Below are positions 17,731 through 25,891 of a stretch of 64,000 nucleotides of DNA, piece by piece. How positions within the stretch are numbered: the stretch's first letter is position 1; every line of letters starts with the position of its first letter. Both the position numbers and the translations under genes were made by a program. Where the stretch lies: NCBI GenBank assembly GCA_004347695.1, contig SLTK01000007.1, positions 350,823-414,822 on the forward strand. The letters run 5' to 3'. The notes under the pieces were generated by a model. It saw only the letters and a list, made by a program, of their open reading frames with translations. It did not search any database and had not been told where the DNA came from. The stretch comes from Chloroflexota bacterium. Its GTDB lineage: Bacteria > Chloroflexota > Anaerolineae > Anaerolineales > Anaerolineaceae.

Positions 17731-17760
17731 GAAACCAGATTGAAAGATCTGGGTTTCCAG
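17731..17760. other. Hairpin in the leader of the UbiA-fusion gene
   Basis: GAAACC-AGAT and ATCT-GGGTTTC pair around a TGAAAG loop at 17731-17757, about 30 bases before the RBS at 17788. There is no T-tract, so it may be a leader stem rather than a terminator. The upstream stretch 17654-17681 resembles the hairpin of the 199-bp repeat at 61991 (gggcaaagcctcctgacctgtccc). Confidence 0.45.
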
Positions 17761-17799
17761 ATGATAATAATCAATGATCCCATTACAGGAGGAACAAAA

Positions 17800-19287
17800 A
17801 TGCCCTTAGAAAAACCAATCGAACAACAAACAGTCAAGGCCCTTTCATGGCATTTGCTCTACGGCAACTACCGCCCCAAACTTGGCGCGGAAGGTTGGAA
17901 AGAAATGACGGAGACGGTCAATGCGCCGGATTTCCGCTCCATGGATCCGGACGAGGACTGCCCCATGAAACCTTTCAACGACGCCGTGATATATATTGAC
18001 CGCGTCCTCGACAAAGGAGACGGCGGCATGATCCGCGAGATCACCCGTGCCTCGGTGGACCGCTGGGCAAGCATGTTCAAGAATCTCGTCAAACAACTGC
18101 CCGGTCGTCCGCAAAAGATGCTCGAAATCTTTTGCACCGAAGTTCACCCGTATTTCCTCAACGATGGGGGAGCGAGCGCCATTGTCAAATCTGCCCCCGA
18201 TCACTTCGTCATGCGTCTGGACAATGATTTGCTGGAAGACTTCAAAGTCGGCCTCATCGAAGGCTTTTGCCAGATCGTCGGCGCAAAGGCTGATGTCCGC
18301 AAACTGGGCGACGAATATCACGTCACCTGGGAAATTCTTGAGCAGGCATACCAACCCTCGAAGTGGGCGTTGTTCTTCAATGCCACCCGTCTACCGTTCC
18401 TCACTGCAACGCTGACGCCCGTCTTGCTCGGCACGGCCATCGCCTGGAAGGATGGGTACCTGCGAGATGCTTTCCATTTCTGGCTGTTTTTCCTCACCCT
18501 TATCGGCGCGGCGTGCTTCCACCTCGGCACCAACGTGATCAACGATTACTTCGATCACGCCACCGGCGCCGATGAGGCCAACCTCACTCCCACGCCGTTC
18601 AGCGGCGGCTCACGGGTCATCCAGCGCGGGCTGATGTCCCCTGAGAGCGTGCGCAACCTGGCTGTGGTCTTCTTCGCGCTTGGCGCTGTGATCGGTCTCT
18701 ACCTGACCGTCGTCGTAGGTCCCGCCATGCTGGCTTTCGGGTTGGTCGGCTTTCTCATCGGATATCTCTACTCTGCGCCGCCGCTGCGGCTGGTCAATCG
18801 CGGCCTGGGTGAACTGGCAGTCGCCATCGGCTTTGGGCCGACGATGGTGCTCGGGGCGTACTGGGTACAGACCGGACGTTGGAGCTGGGAGGCGCTGCTG
18901 GCTTCGCTGCCGCTGGCATTGCTGATCTCCGCGGTGCTGTATATCAATGAATTCCCCGACAAACCCTGGGACGCCCGCGCCGGCAAGAAGACTGTCATTA
19001 CACGCCTGTCCACCACAGCCGCCATCCGAGGTTACGCCATGCAGATTGGGGCCGCCTATCTGATCATCATTGCAGGTGTGCTTTTTGGCGTTATGCCGTT
19101 TGCGACACTTCTCGGCCTGCTGGCTTTATCGATGGGATGGAAGGCCTACCGCTTACTGCGCCAGCATCATTCTCATCCTTACCGGTTGATTCCAGCCAAT
19201 GCCAATACTGTCTTCGCTCACTTTTACACCGGCCTGCTCCTGTTTGCCGGTTATGTGGCGGCTGGGATCCTAAACACCCTTCTCTAA
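17800..19287 (+). CDS. UbiA-family prenyltransferase with an unusual N-terminal soluble domain
   Basis: From ATG 17800, with AGGAGG at 17788-17793, the product is 495 residues. The C-terminal ~295 residues are a polytopic UbiA prenyltransferase: first Asp-rich motif 'NDYFDHATGADEAN' (N248, D249, D252) and second 'DKPWDARAGKKT' (D387, D391). Several hydrophobic helices include 'MLAFGLVGFLIGYLYSAPPLRLVNRGLGELAVAIGFGP', where 'YSAPPLRL' is typical of MenA-like enzymes. Residues 1-~195 are soluble, with 'LSWHLLYGNYRPKLGAEGWKEMTE' and 'SVDRWASMFKNLVKQLPGRPQKMLEIF'. They faintly recall DUF2378/heme-NO-binding-like helical domains. The prenyl transfer is probably to a quinone or similar ring in the membrane; the acceptor is unknown. 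Confidence 0.8.
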   Translation: MPLEKPIEQQTVKALSWHLLYGNYRPKLGAEGWKEMTETVNAPDFRSMDPDEDCPMKPFNDAVIYIDRVLDKGDGGMIREITRASVDRWASMFKNLVKQLPGRPQKMLEIFCTEVHPYFLNDGGASAIVKSAPDHFVMRLDNDLLEDFKVGLIEGFCQIVGAKADVRKLGDEYHVTWEILEQAYQPSKWALFFNATRLPFLTATLTPVLLGTAIAWKDGYLRDAFHFWLFFLTLIGAACFHLGTNVINDYFDHATGADEANLTPTPFSGGSRVIQRGLMSPESVRNLAVVFFALGAVIGLYLTVVVGPAMLAFGLVGFLIGYLYSAPPLRLVNRGLGELAVAIGFGPTMVLGAYWVQTGRWSWEALLASLPLALLISAVLYINEFPDKPWDARAGKKTVITRLSTTAAIRGYAMQIGAAYLIIIAGVLFGVMPFATLLGLLALSMGWKAYRLLRQHHSHPYRLIPANANTVFAHFYTGLLLFAGYVAAGILNTLL

Positions 19288-19394
19288 TTCGCTCCGGTAT
19301 TCTTCATGGAGCGGGTACTTTGATCGCGCTCGGTTGCTCACAGAGCGCCCTGTGGGTGCGCCTTCCCTTCGACAAGCTCAGGGAACAGGCCTTT

Positions 19395-19441
19395 GATCGC
19401 ACCGGTCTCCTGACCGAGTGCGCCCGCTGACCGCAGGTCTC
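19395..19441. repeat. Left 47-bp inverted repeat of the RAYT-1 element
   Basis: It holds two palindromes, CGGTCTCCTGACCG and GACCGCAGGTC. It matches the reverse complement of 20013-20059 at 41 of 47 positions, by hand alignment. It ends 27 bases before the RAYT-1 start codon. Confidence 0.85.
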
Positions 19442-19468
19442 CTATCATTTTTCATCTATAATCCGTTC

Positions 19469-20014
19469 ATGGATCGATACCGCATCGTCGACGGCGTGGG
19501 AGTTTACTTCATCACCTTCACTATCGTAGATTGGCTGCCTGTATTTGTCGATGAAACTCCGATTACTACCCTGATCGACAGCCTGAAGTATTGCATCGCA
19601 CATAAAAATTTACGTGTTAACGCATATGTCATCATGCCGAACCACTTTCATGCCATCGTTTTTGATGCAGCGTTTGATCCGCTTAACTTGAAACGAGCTC
19701 TGACGGGTTTCAGAAAATTTTCGGGCAGGCAGCTTTCAGATTATGTCGGCTTCAGGTATTCAAGTGCAATATCATCCGTTTTGAAGAACGACGAACTCAA
19801 AGATCGCGAGCGGCGCTTCTGGCAATCAGGCTGGCATGCAGAAGGAATTTATTCTGAATCCTTCTTGGAACAAAAGGTGAATTACCTGCATTGGAATCCA
19901 TGCCGGAAAGGCCTGGTGCGATCGCCGCAGGACTGGCGATACTCGTCGGCGGCTTATTGGCTGGATGGAAAGCAGGTGGATTTGCCATTATCGGAAATCG
20001 AATGGGAGGGCTGA
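19469..20014 (+). CDS. REP-associated tyrosine transposase-like protein (RAYT-1, Y1_Tnp family)
   Basis: 181 residues from ATG 19469; the -10 box TATAAT at 19457-19462 is only six bases upstream, suggesting a leaderless mRNA. The HUH metal motif is His59-Phe-His61 in 'YVIMPNHFHAIVF'. The C-terminal RAYT signature is 'RRFWQSGWHAEGIYSESFLEQKVNYLHWNPCRKGLVRSPQDWRYSSAAYW'. Such proteins nick single-stranded palindromic repeats through a tyrosine. Where many relatives have Tyr after 'FWQxG', this one has Trp122; nearby Tyr128 or Tyr139 could substitute, or the protein may be impaired. The TGA stop overlaps the right inverted repeat. Confidence 0.88.
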   Translation: MDRYRIVDGVGVYFITFTIVDWLPVFVDETPITTLIDSLKYCIAHKNLRVNAYVIMPNHFHAIVFDAAFDPLNLKRALTGFRKFSGRQLSDYVGFRYSSAISSVLKNDELKDRERRFWQSGWHAEGIYSESFLEQKVNYLHWNPCRKGLVRSPQDWRYSSAAYWLDGKQVDLPLSEIEWEG

Positions 20015-20059
20015 GACCTGCGGTCATGATGCGCGCTCGGTCAGGAGACCGGCGCGATC
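20013..20059. repeat. Right 47-bp inverted repeat of the RAYT-1 element
   Basis: It starts on the second base of the RAYT-1 stop codon. It contains GACCTGCGGTC and CGGTCAGGAGACCG, the reverse complements of the two palindromes on the left. A TATAAT follows directly at 20064-20069 and could serve the next gene. Confidence 0.85.
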
Positions 20060-20111
20060 AGGGTATAATTGGCCTTACGCCAACCTGACCAAAGTGAAAG
20101 GTGAGTACTCT

Positions 20112-20375
20112 ATGCCAGCACTATCAAAAGAACAAAGTGAAGATATTAAGTCCCGACTATCCAAAAAACATGTAAGCGAGACTTGTAATGTATGTAATTA
20201 TGGGAAATTAAGATTGGACGTTGATCTGATTTACTTACCTAATACCAGTGGCTTACTGGTACCATTTCTTATACTAATTTGTGAAAATTGTTTTCATGCG
20301 AACTTTTTTATAGCAGATCCATTGATAATAGGTGAAGATATGTTCGACTTAACTCCTCCGCCAGGGTTTAAATAA
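20112..20375 (+). CDS. Small putative zinc-ribbon protein, AT-rich
   Basis: 87 residues from the ATG at 20112, with AGGTGAG at 20099-20105 as RBS. Two cysteine pairs, 'CNVCNYGKL' and 'CENCFHANFF', are separated by about 40 residues containing the hydrophobic strand 'GLLVPFLILI'. They probably bind zinc. Codon use and base composition are clearly AT-richer than in flanking thrS and ubiA, suggesting acquisition. It directly follows the RAYT-1 element and may be read from the TATAAT at 20064-20069. It matches no family I can name. Confidence 0.6.
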   Translation: MPALSKEQSEDIKSRLSKKHVSETCNVCNYGKLRLDVDLIYLPNTSGLLVPFLILICENCFHANFFIADPLIIGEDMFDLTPPPGFK

Positions 20376-20487
20376 TTTCAAGCAATTTTTTTACTCATGT
20401 CTCGTCACTAGCAAATATATATTTTCGGATGTGACAAGAAATTTAAGGCCCTTGCGATAATCCTCATGCCACGCTTCACACGGCACG

Positions 20488-20958
20488 CTAACCCTCCTCC
20501 AACTCCAACGACATGGCCTTTGGTTCGGCGATGAACCCGCTGCGCTTATAAAACGCCTCGCGCCCCCTGGCCGGCCACAAAATGACCATCTCCAGGTGTT
20601 GCTCACGCGCCCATTCAACCGCCACACGCAGCAGGTTGGCGCCAATTTCCTGTCCACGGTGGGCCGGAAGGGTATACATATTGGTCAGGTAACCGTACTC
20701 GGCGTCAAAGCTGGTCGGGCGCGGCACTTTGCGGATGCGCTCGATGTACACGTGCGAGACGATGACCCCTTCCTGCTCCGCCACCCACATCACCCACCGG
20801 CCATTCTGGTAGGCATCCTCCAGAAAATCCAGCATCACCGGCAAGTAGGCTTCCCAGGTTTCTGGCGATAATGGTTCGGTCAGTAGTTCTGTGCGGAAAT
20901 CCCAGCGCATTTGCGCCAGGCGGGGAAAATCGGAGGGGACAGCCTGTCGGTAGATCAT
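20488..20958 (-). CDS. GNAT-family N-acetyltransferase
   Basis: 156 residues from ATG 20958, preceded by GCGAGGAAAA. The start 'MIYRQAVPSDFPRLAQMRW' is a typical GNAT beta-1/alpha-1. The acetyl-CoA loop is 'LTNMYTLPAHRGQEIGANLLRVAVEWA', a version of the Q/RxxGxG/A motif, and 'ILWPARGREAFYKRSGF' is the conserved beta-6/alpha-4 region. It transfers an acetyl group to an unknown amine in the cytoplasm. It is divergent from thrS. Confidence 0.88.
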   Translation of the reverse strand: MIYRQAVPSDFPRLAQMRWDFRTELLTEPLSPETWEAYLPVMLDFLEDAYQNGRWVMWVAEQEGVIVSHVYIERIRKVPRPTSFDAEYGYLTNMYTLPAHRGQEIGANLLRVAVEWAREQHLEMVILWPARGREAFYKRSGFIAEPKAMSLELEEG

Positions 20959-21113
20959 TTTTCCTCGCAAAATAATATGAATTCCTGTCACATGCATCCG
21001 GTAAAGGCTCATCCGAATTATCGTCGATTAAGTTGCCTCAGTAAACTTGATTTTCTCGGTGAACGCCGTTTCTCCGGGGTAATAAATTTTTCCCGGTACG
21101 CGTCTCACCCTGA

Positions 21114-21119
21114 TATAAT
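21114..21119 (+). promoter_or_regulatory. -10 box of thrS
   Basis: TATAAT sits 22 bases before the thrS ATG, followed by CGGAGG at 21131-21136. The short leader leaves no room for a T-box element. Confidence 0.5.
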
Positions 21120-21141
21120 ACTTGAAATTACGGAGGCGCGC

Positions 21142-22953
21142 ATGGCACAGGAAGAACAGGAAAATTATCACGAAAGCGAACTTTATCGCATTCGCCACTC
21201 GCTGGCCCACATTATGGCTGAAGCGGTGATCGAAATGTTCCCGGAGGCCAAGTACACCATCGGGCCGCCGGTCGAAAACGGCTTCTACTACGACTTCGAC
21301 CTGCCGCGCACTCTGACGCCCGAGGATTTGGAAAAACTCGAGAAGCGCATGCGCCAGATCATCGCCGGTCGCCACGACTTTGTGCGCAAAGTGGTCACCG
21401 CCGATGAAGCGCGCCAGATCTTCAAAGATCAGCCCTACAAGCTCGAGTTGATTCATGACCTTGAACTGGGCGAGACCGATGAGCACGGCAATCCGCTGAC
21501 CGAAAAGCCGGAGATCTCCATCTACACCAGCGATACGTTTGTGGATCTGTGCCGCGGCCCGCATGTGGACAACACCGCCAAAATCAACCCGTCTGCCTTC
21601 AAGCTGATGAATATAGCCGGGGCTTACTGGCGCGGCGACGAACACAATCCCCAATTGCAGCGCGTATATGGCACCGCCTGGAAGACCAAAGATGAACTCA
21701 ACCAGTACCTACAAATGTTGGAAGAGGCCAAACGCCGCGACCACCGCAAGCTAGGCAAAGAACTGGAAATATTCATCTTCGACGACGAGGTGGGCCCTGG
21801 ACTGCCGTTATGGCTGCCGCGCGGTGGCGTCATGATCGAAGAATTGGAAAAACTGGCCAAGGAAATGGAAGAAAAGGCCGGTTATGACCGTGTGCGCACG
21901 CCCCACCTGACCAAAGAGGATTTGTTCAAGCGCTCCGGCCATCTGCCCTATTATGCCGAAAGCATGTACCCGCCGATGGAACTGGAAGGCGTGAAGTACT
22001 ACGTCAAACCGATGAACTGTCCCTTCCACCACAAAATCTTCGGCAGCAAGCAACGTTCCTACCGCGACCTGCCAGTGCGTCTGGCAGAGTACGGCACCTG
22101 CTACCGTTATGAAAAAAGCGGCGAACTGTTCGGGTTGATGCGCGTGCGTTCCATGCAAATGAATGACGCTCATATCTACTGCTCGGAGCAGCAGTTTGAA
22201 TCCGAATTTATGGGCGTTGTCGCCATGTACCAGACGTATTTCGACCTGTTTGGCATCGAGAAATTCGTCATGCGGCTGTCAACCCACCACAAAAAAGGCC
22301 TGGGCAAAAAGTACGTGGACAACGAACGCCTATGGCTCAAAACCGAAGAAATGGTGCGCAGCGCCATGCGCAATCACAATGTGCCTTATGTCGAGGCTGC
22401 TGACGAAGCTGCTTTCTACGGCCCCAAAATCGATGTGCAGATCTGGAGCGCCATCGGCAAAGAGTTCTCGCTGGCCACCAATCAGGTTGACTTTGCTGTA
22501 CCTGCCCGTTTTGACCTGTCGTTCGTAAACAGCGCCGGCGAAGATGAAGTGCCGCTGTGCATTCACCGCGCCCCGCTCAGTACCCACGAACGCATGGTCG
22601 GCTTCCTGCTGGAGCATTATGCCGGCAACTTCCCGGTCTGGCTGTCGCCGGACCAGGTAACCATTGTGCCGATCACCGACCAGCACAACGATTACGCCGC
22701 CGCGCTGGCAAAACAAATGCGCTCGGCTGGCATTCGCGCAACCGCCGACCTTGGTTCAGATCGCATGAATGCCAAGATTCGCAACGCGCAACTGCTCAAA
22801 GTGCCTTACATGGCAGTGGTCGGTGACGCCGAAATGGCCGCCGGGACGATTGCCCTGCGCCGCCGCGACGGCTCGCGTCAGAACGACCTGCCGGTCAGCG
22901 AATTCATCGAATCGGTAAAAGCCAAAATTGCTGCCCGTTCGTCCGAGCTGTAA
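21142..22953 (+). CDS. thrS: Threonine--tRNA ligase lacking the TGS domain
   Basis: 603 residues from ATG 21142, with CGGAGG at 21131-21136. The protein begins directly with the tRNA-SAD editing domain: 'ELYRIRHSLAHIMAEAVIEMFPEAKYTIGPPVENGFYYDFDL', and zinc-site 'DLCRGPHVDNTAKI'. The class II catalytic core follows ('LFKRSGHLPYYAESMYPPME', 'VKPMNCPFHHKIFGS', 'RYEKSGELFGLMRVRSMQMNDAHIYC', 'FYGPKIDVQI', 'IHRAPLSTHERMVGFLLEHYAG'), then the anticodon-binding domain. It charges tRNA-Thr. Canonical ThrRS is ~640 residues with an N-terminal TGS domain; the in-frame stretch upstream to 20911 does not resemble TGS. Confidence 0.96.
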   Translation: MAQEEQENYHESELYRIRHSLAHIMAEAVIEMFPEAKYTIGPPVENGFYYDFDLPRTLTPEDLEKLEKRMRQIIAGRHDFVRKVVTADEARQIFKDQPYKLELIHDLELGETDEHGNPLTEKPEISIYTSDTFVDLCRGPHVDNTAKINPSAFKLMNIAGAYWRGDEHNPQLQRVYGTAWKTKDELNQYLQMLEEAKRRDHRKLGKELEIFIFDDEVGPGLPLWLPRGGVMIEELEKLAKEMEEKAGYDRVRTPHLTKEDLFKRSGHLPYYAESMYPPMELEGVKYYVKPMNCPFHHKIFGSKQRSYRDLPVRLAEYGTCYRYEKSGELFGLMRVRSMQMNDAHIYCSEQQFESEFMGVVAMYQTYFDLFGIEKFVMRLSTHHKKGLGKKYVDNERLWLKTEEMVRSAMRNHNVPYVEAADEAAFYGPKIDVQIWSAIGKEFSLATNQVDFAVPARFDLSFVNSAGEDEVPLCIHRAPLSTHERMVGFLLEHYAGNFPVWLSPDQVTIVPITDQHNDYAAALAKQMRSAGIRATADLGSDRMNAKIRNAQLLKVPYMAVVGDAEMAAGTIALRRRDGSRQNDLPVSEFIESVKAKIAARSSEL

Positions 22954-23082
22954 AACAAGCCGCGAAACCTTGTACGAAAAAAAGCAGCCCTCAAGCCAGC
23001 GGGAAAGAGCAAGTAGTTCACCCTGACAATGGGTAGGAATAGAATTATGACCTACCAGGTCGTTTTTGTGACCCAAGATGAA

Positions 23083-23111
23083 TTGACATCTAAAAAATCC
23101 TGTGTTAATAT
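23083..23111 (+). promoter_or_regulatory. Sigma-70-type promoter of the metK leader
   Basis: TTGACA (23083-23088) and TAATAT (23106-23111) are spaced by 17 bases, about 30 bases upstream of the SAM riboswitch. Confidence 0.8.
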
Positions 23112-23142
23112 AGCAGGTACATTCAAATAAGCCCCATAAAGG

Positions 23143-23272
23143 CGCTCTTATCCAGAGAGGCGGAGGGACCGGCCCTGTGAAGCCTCGACAACCTGATTAC
23201 CCTGGGTGTGGTTTGAAAAGGGTATTCGAAGGTGCCAATTCCGGCAGATCGAAATTCTGGAAGATGAGAGGG
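23143..23272 (+). ncRNA. SAM-I (S-box) riboswitch
   Basis: The S-box consensus is readable in order: CTCTTATCCAGAG, GGCGGAGGGACCGGCCC, TGAAGCCTCGACAACC, AAGGTGCCAATTCC, a GCAGA segment, and the closing GATGAGAG at 23263-23270 that pairs with CTCTTATC to form P1. It binds S-adenosylmethionine. A terminator follows before metK, so SAM binding should cause premature termination. Confidence 0.95.
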
Positions 23273-23296
23273 CAGTTACAAACGATCAATTCGGTT

Positions 23297-23325
23297 GCCC
23301 CTTGTCTCAGAAGGGGCTTTTTTTA
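23297..23325 (+). terminator. Attenuator terminator of the metK SAM riboswitch
   Basis: Stem GCCCCTT (23297-23303) pairs with AAGGGGC (23311-23317), followed by seven T. It lies between the aptamer and the metK RBS. Confidence 0.9.
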
Positions 23326-23347
23326 TCCGAAATGGAGGATACGATAC

Positions 23348-24577
<1,230 letters not shown>

Positions 24578-24598
24578 ACTCAAAATTCGTGCGCACAT

Positions 24599-24630
24599 AA
24601 CTGCCTGGCCGTCTAGTCAGGCAGTTTTTT
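24599..24630 (+). terminator. Rho-independent terminator of metK
   Basis: AACTGCCTG pairs with CAGGCAGTT, followed by a run of T. Confidence 0.88.
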
Positions 24631-24842
24631 GTAGGTTACGCTTCAGCTTTACCCCGTTCCCGTAGGTTAAGGTTTAGCTTGACCAGGCCCATGTAGTTAC
24701 GCTTCAGCTTGATCCCGTTTCCGTAGGTTAAGCTTTAGCTTGACCCCGTTCCCGCAGGTTAACCTTCAGCCTGACCAGGCACATGTAGGTTACGCTTCAG
24801 CTTGACCATATTCACGTGGTTAACCCTCAGCTTAACCCTTAG
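24631..24842. repeat. Tandem array of about seven ~30-bp palindromic units downstream of RAYT-2
   Basis: Units of the type gtaggttaagctttagcttgacc repeat every ~30 bases with variation, for example ggttacgcttcagcttgacc and ggttaaccttcagcctgacc. Each can fold GGT..AAGCT/AGCTT..ACC, and several base changes keep the pairing. The orientation is opposite to that of the array at 25621-25891. Confidence 0.75.
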
Positions 24843-24858
24843 CCGGCCTCTTGCCCTA

Positions 24859-25488
24859 CTATGTTGCTTCTACCTTGCTATAAACCAACACCGCTGGTAA
24901 CCCCGCCCTTGAAGGATTATCGACCACATAATTTACAATTCGTCCTAATTCGTTATCATCCCTAACAACGTGATCGTAACTTTCGTGCTGCCAAAATTGT
25001 CCATTTCGACCCAAGATTATATTTGCCTGCCTGGACGTCTTACCCTTTAGTGATTGCATGATTTCCGAGAGTGGCTTATAGCCCTCTCCAATTTTCAGCG
25101 GCGTGATTACCATATGGACATGATTTGGCATAATACAACAGGCGTCAAGGACATAATTTACGCCATTTTGTCCGTGAATGGCTTCCCAAACAATTTCTGC
25201 CACCTTGGTATCCGATAACCAATTATTTCCTGTCTTTGAAGAACCTAACGCTGAATCCCATCTCCCAAAAAGTAACTTGTTACCCTTCGTTATAGCTTCG
25301 CGCCTGGCACCAGGGTCTGCAATTTTTTCAATCCTGGACGACATTAATCGTTTTTCCTCATCGAGAATTTGCAATACTTTAATCGGTAAGGAACCGGCCA
25401 ATCGAAATGTAACAAAGATAGTCGCACCCTCGGGTTGGAAATGAGGTAAGTGGCGTTCATAAAATACTGGGTATTCGGGAACGGTCAT
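24859..25488 (-). CDS. REP-associated tyrosine transposase (RAYT-2, Y1_Tnp family)
   Basis: 209 residues. The N-terminus 'PVFYERHLPHFQPEGATIFVTFRLAGSLP' is typical of the subgroup. HUH motif: His123-Val-His125 in 'CCIMPNHVHMVITPL'. The candidate catalytic Tyr171 lies in 'GQFWQHESYDHVVRDDNELGRIVNYVVDNPSRAGLP'. All key residues are present, so it is probably active. It is only distantly similar to RAYT-1. Palindromic arrays lie on both sides in inverted orientation: 24631-24842 (3' of the gene) and 25621-25891 (5'). The region is more AT-rich than metK and ftsK. Confidence 0.92.
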   Translation of the reverse strand: MTVPEYPVFYERHLPHFQPEGATIFVTFRLAGSLPIKVLQILDEEKRLMSSRIEKIADPGARREAITKGNKLLFGRWDSALGSSKTGNNWLSDTKVAEIVWEAIHGQNGVNYVLDACCIMPNHVHMVITPLKIGEGYKPLSEIMQSLKGKTSRQANIILGRNGQFWQHESYDHVVRDDNELGRIVNYVVDNPSRAGLPAVLVYSKVEAT

Positions 25489-25620
25489 TTGGGGATTCCG
25501 ATCTCGAGATTCTAAGATTTCTGATGTAATTATATGATTCGCCCATTATTTTAACCGATGAATTTTGTGTTCGGCTTTGGCAGTCCTGGGCAGCCTAAAA
25601 TTGATCCCCAACGTGACATG

Positions 25621-25891
25621 CCATCACCGGTCTGGGCAAGCTGAAGCTTACCCTACATGCTCTTGTAGGACAAACTTTAGTTTGTCACCCCGTGCGAGCC
25701 GTCACCGGTCTGGGCAAGCTGAAGCTTACCCTACATGCTCTTGTAGGACAAACTTTAGTTTGTCACCCCGTGCGAGCCGTCACCGGTCTGGGCAAGCTGA
25801 AGCTTACCCTACATGCTCTTGTAGGACAAACTTTAGTTTGTCATCGCGCACAAGCTCTCACGGGTCTGGGCAAGCTGACAGCTTACCCTAC
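25621..25891. repeat. Tandem array of 78-bp units (three plus a partial fourth) upstream of RAYT-2
   Basis: The phrase tctgggcaagctgaagctt recurs at 25631, 25709 and 25787, and as a variant at 25865: exact 78-base periodicity. Each unit holds AAGCTGAAGCTT and the hairpin GACAAACT-TT-AGTTTGTC. The last partial unit supplies the ftsK stop codon at 25883-25885. Confidence 0.85.

Noticed and set aside
20960..21141. T-box leader upstream of thrS
   Set aside because: No T-box motif is seen and the -10 box lies only 22 bases before the start codon.
24631..24842. CRISPR-like array
   Set aside because: The ~30-base units are contiguous variants of a palindrome, not identical repeats separated by unique spacers, and no cas gene is in the window.
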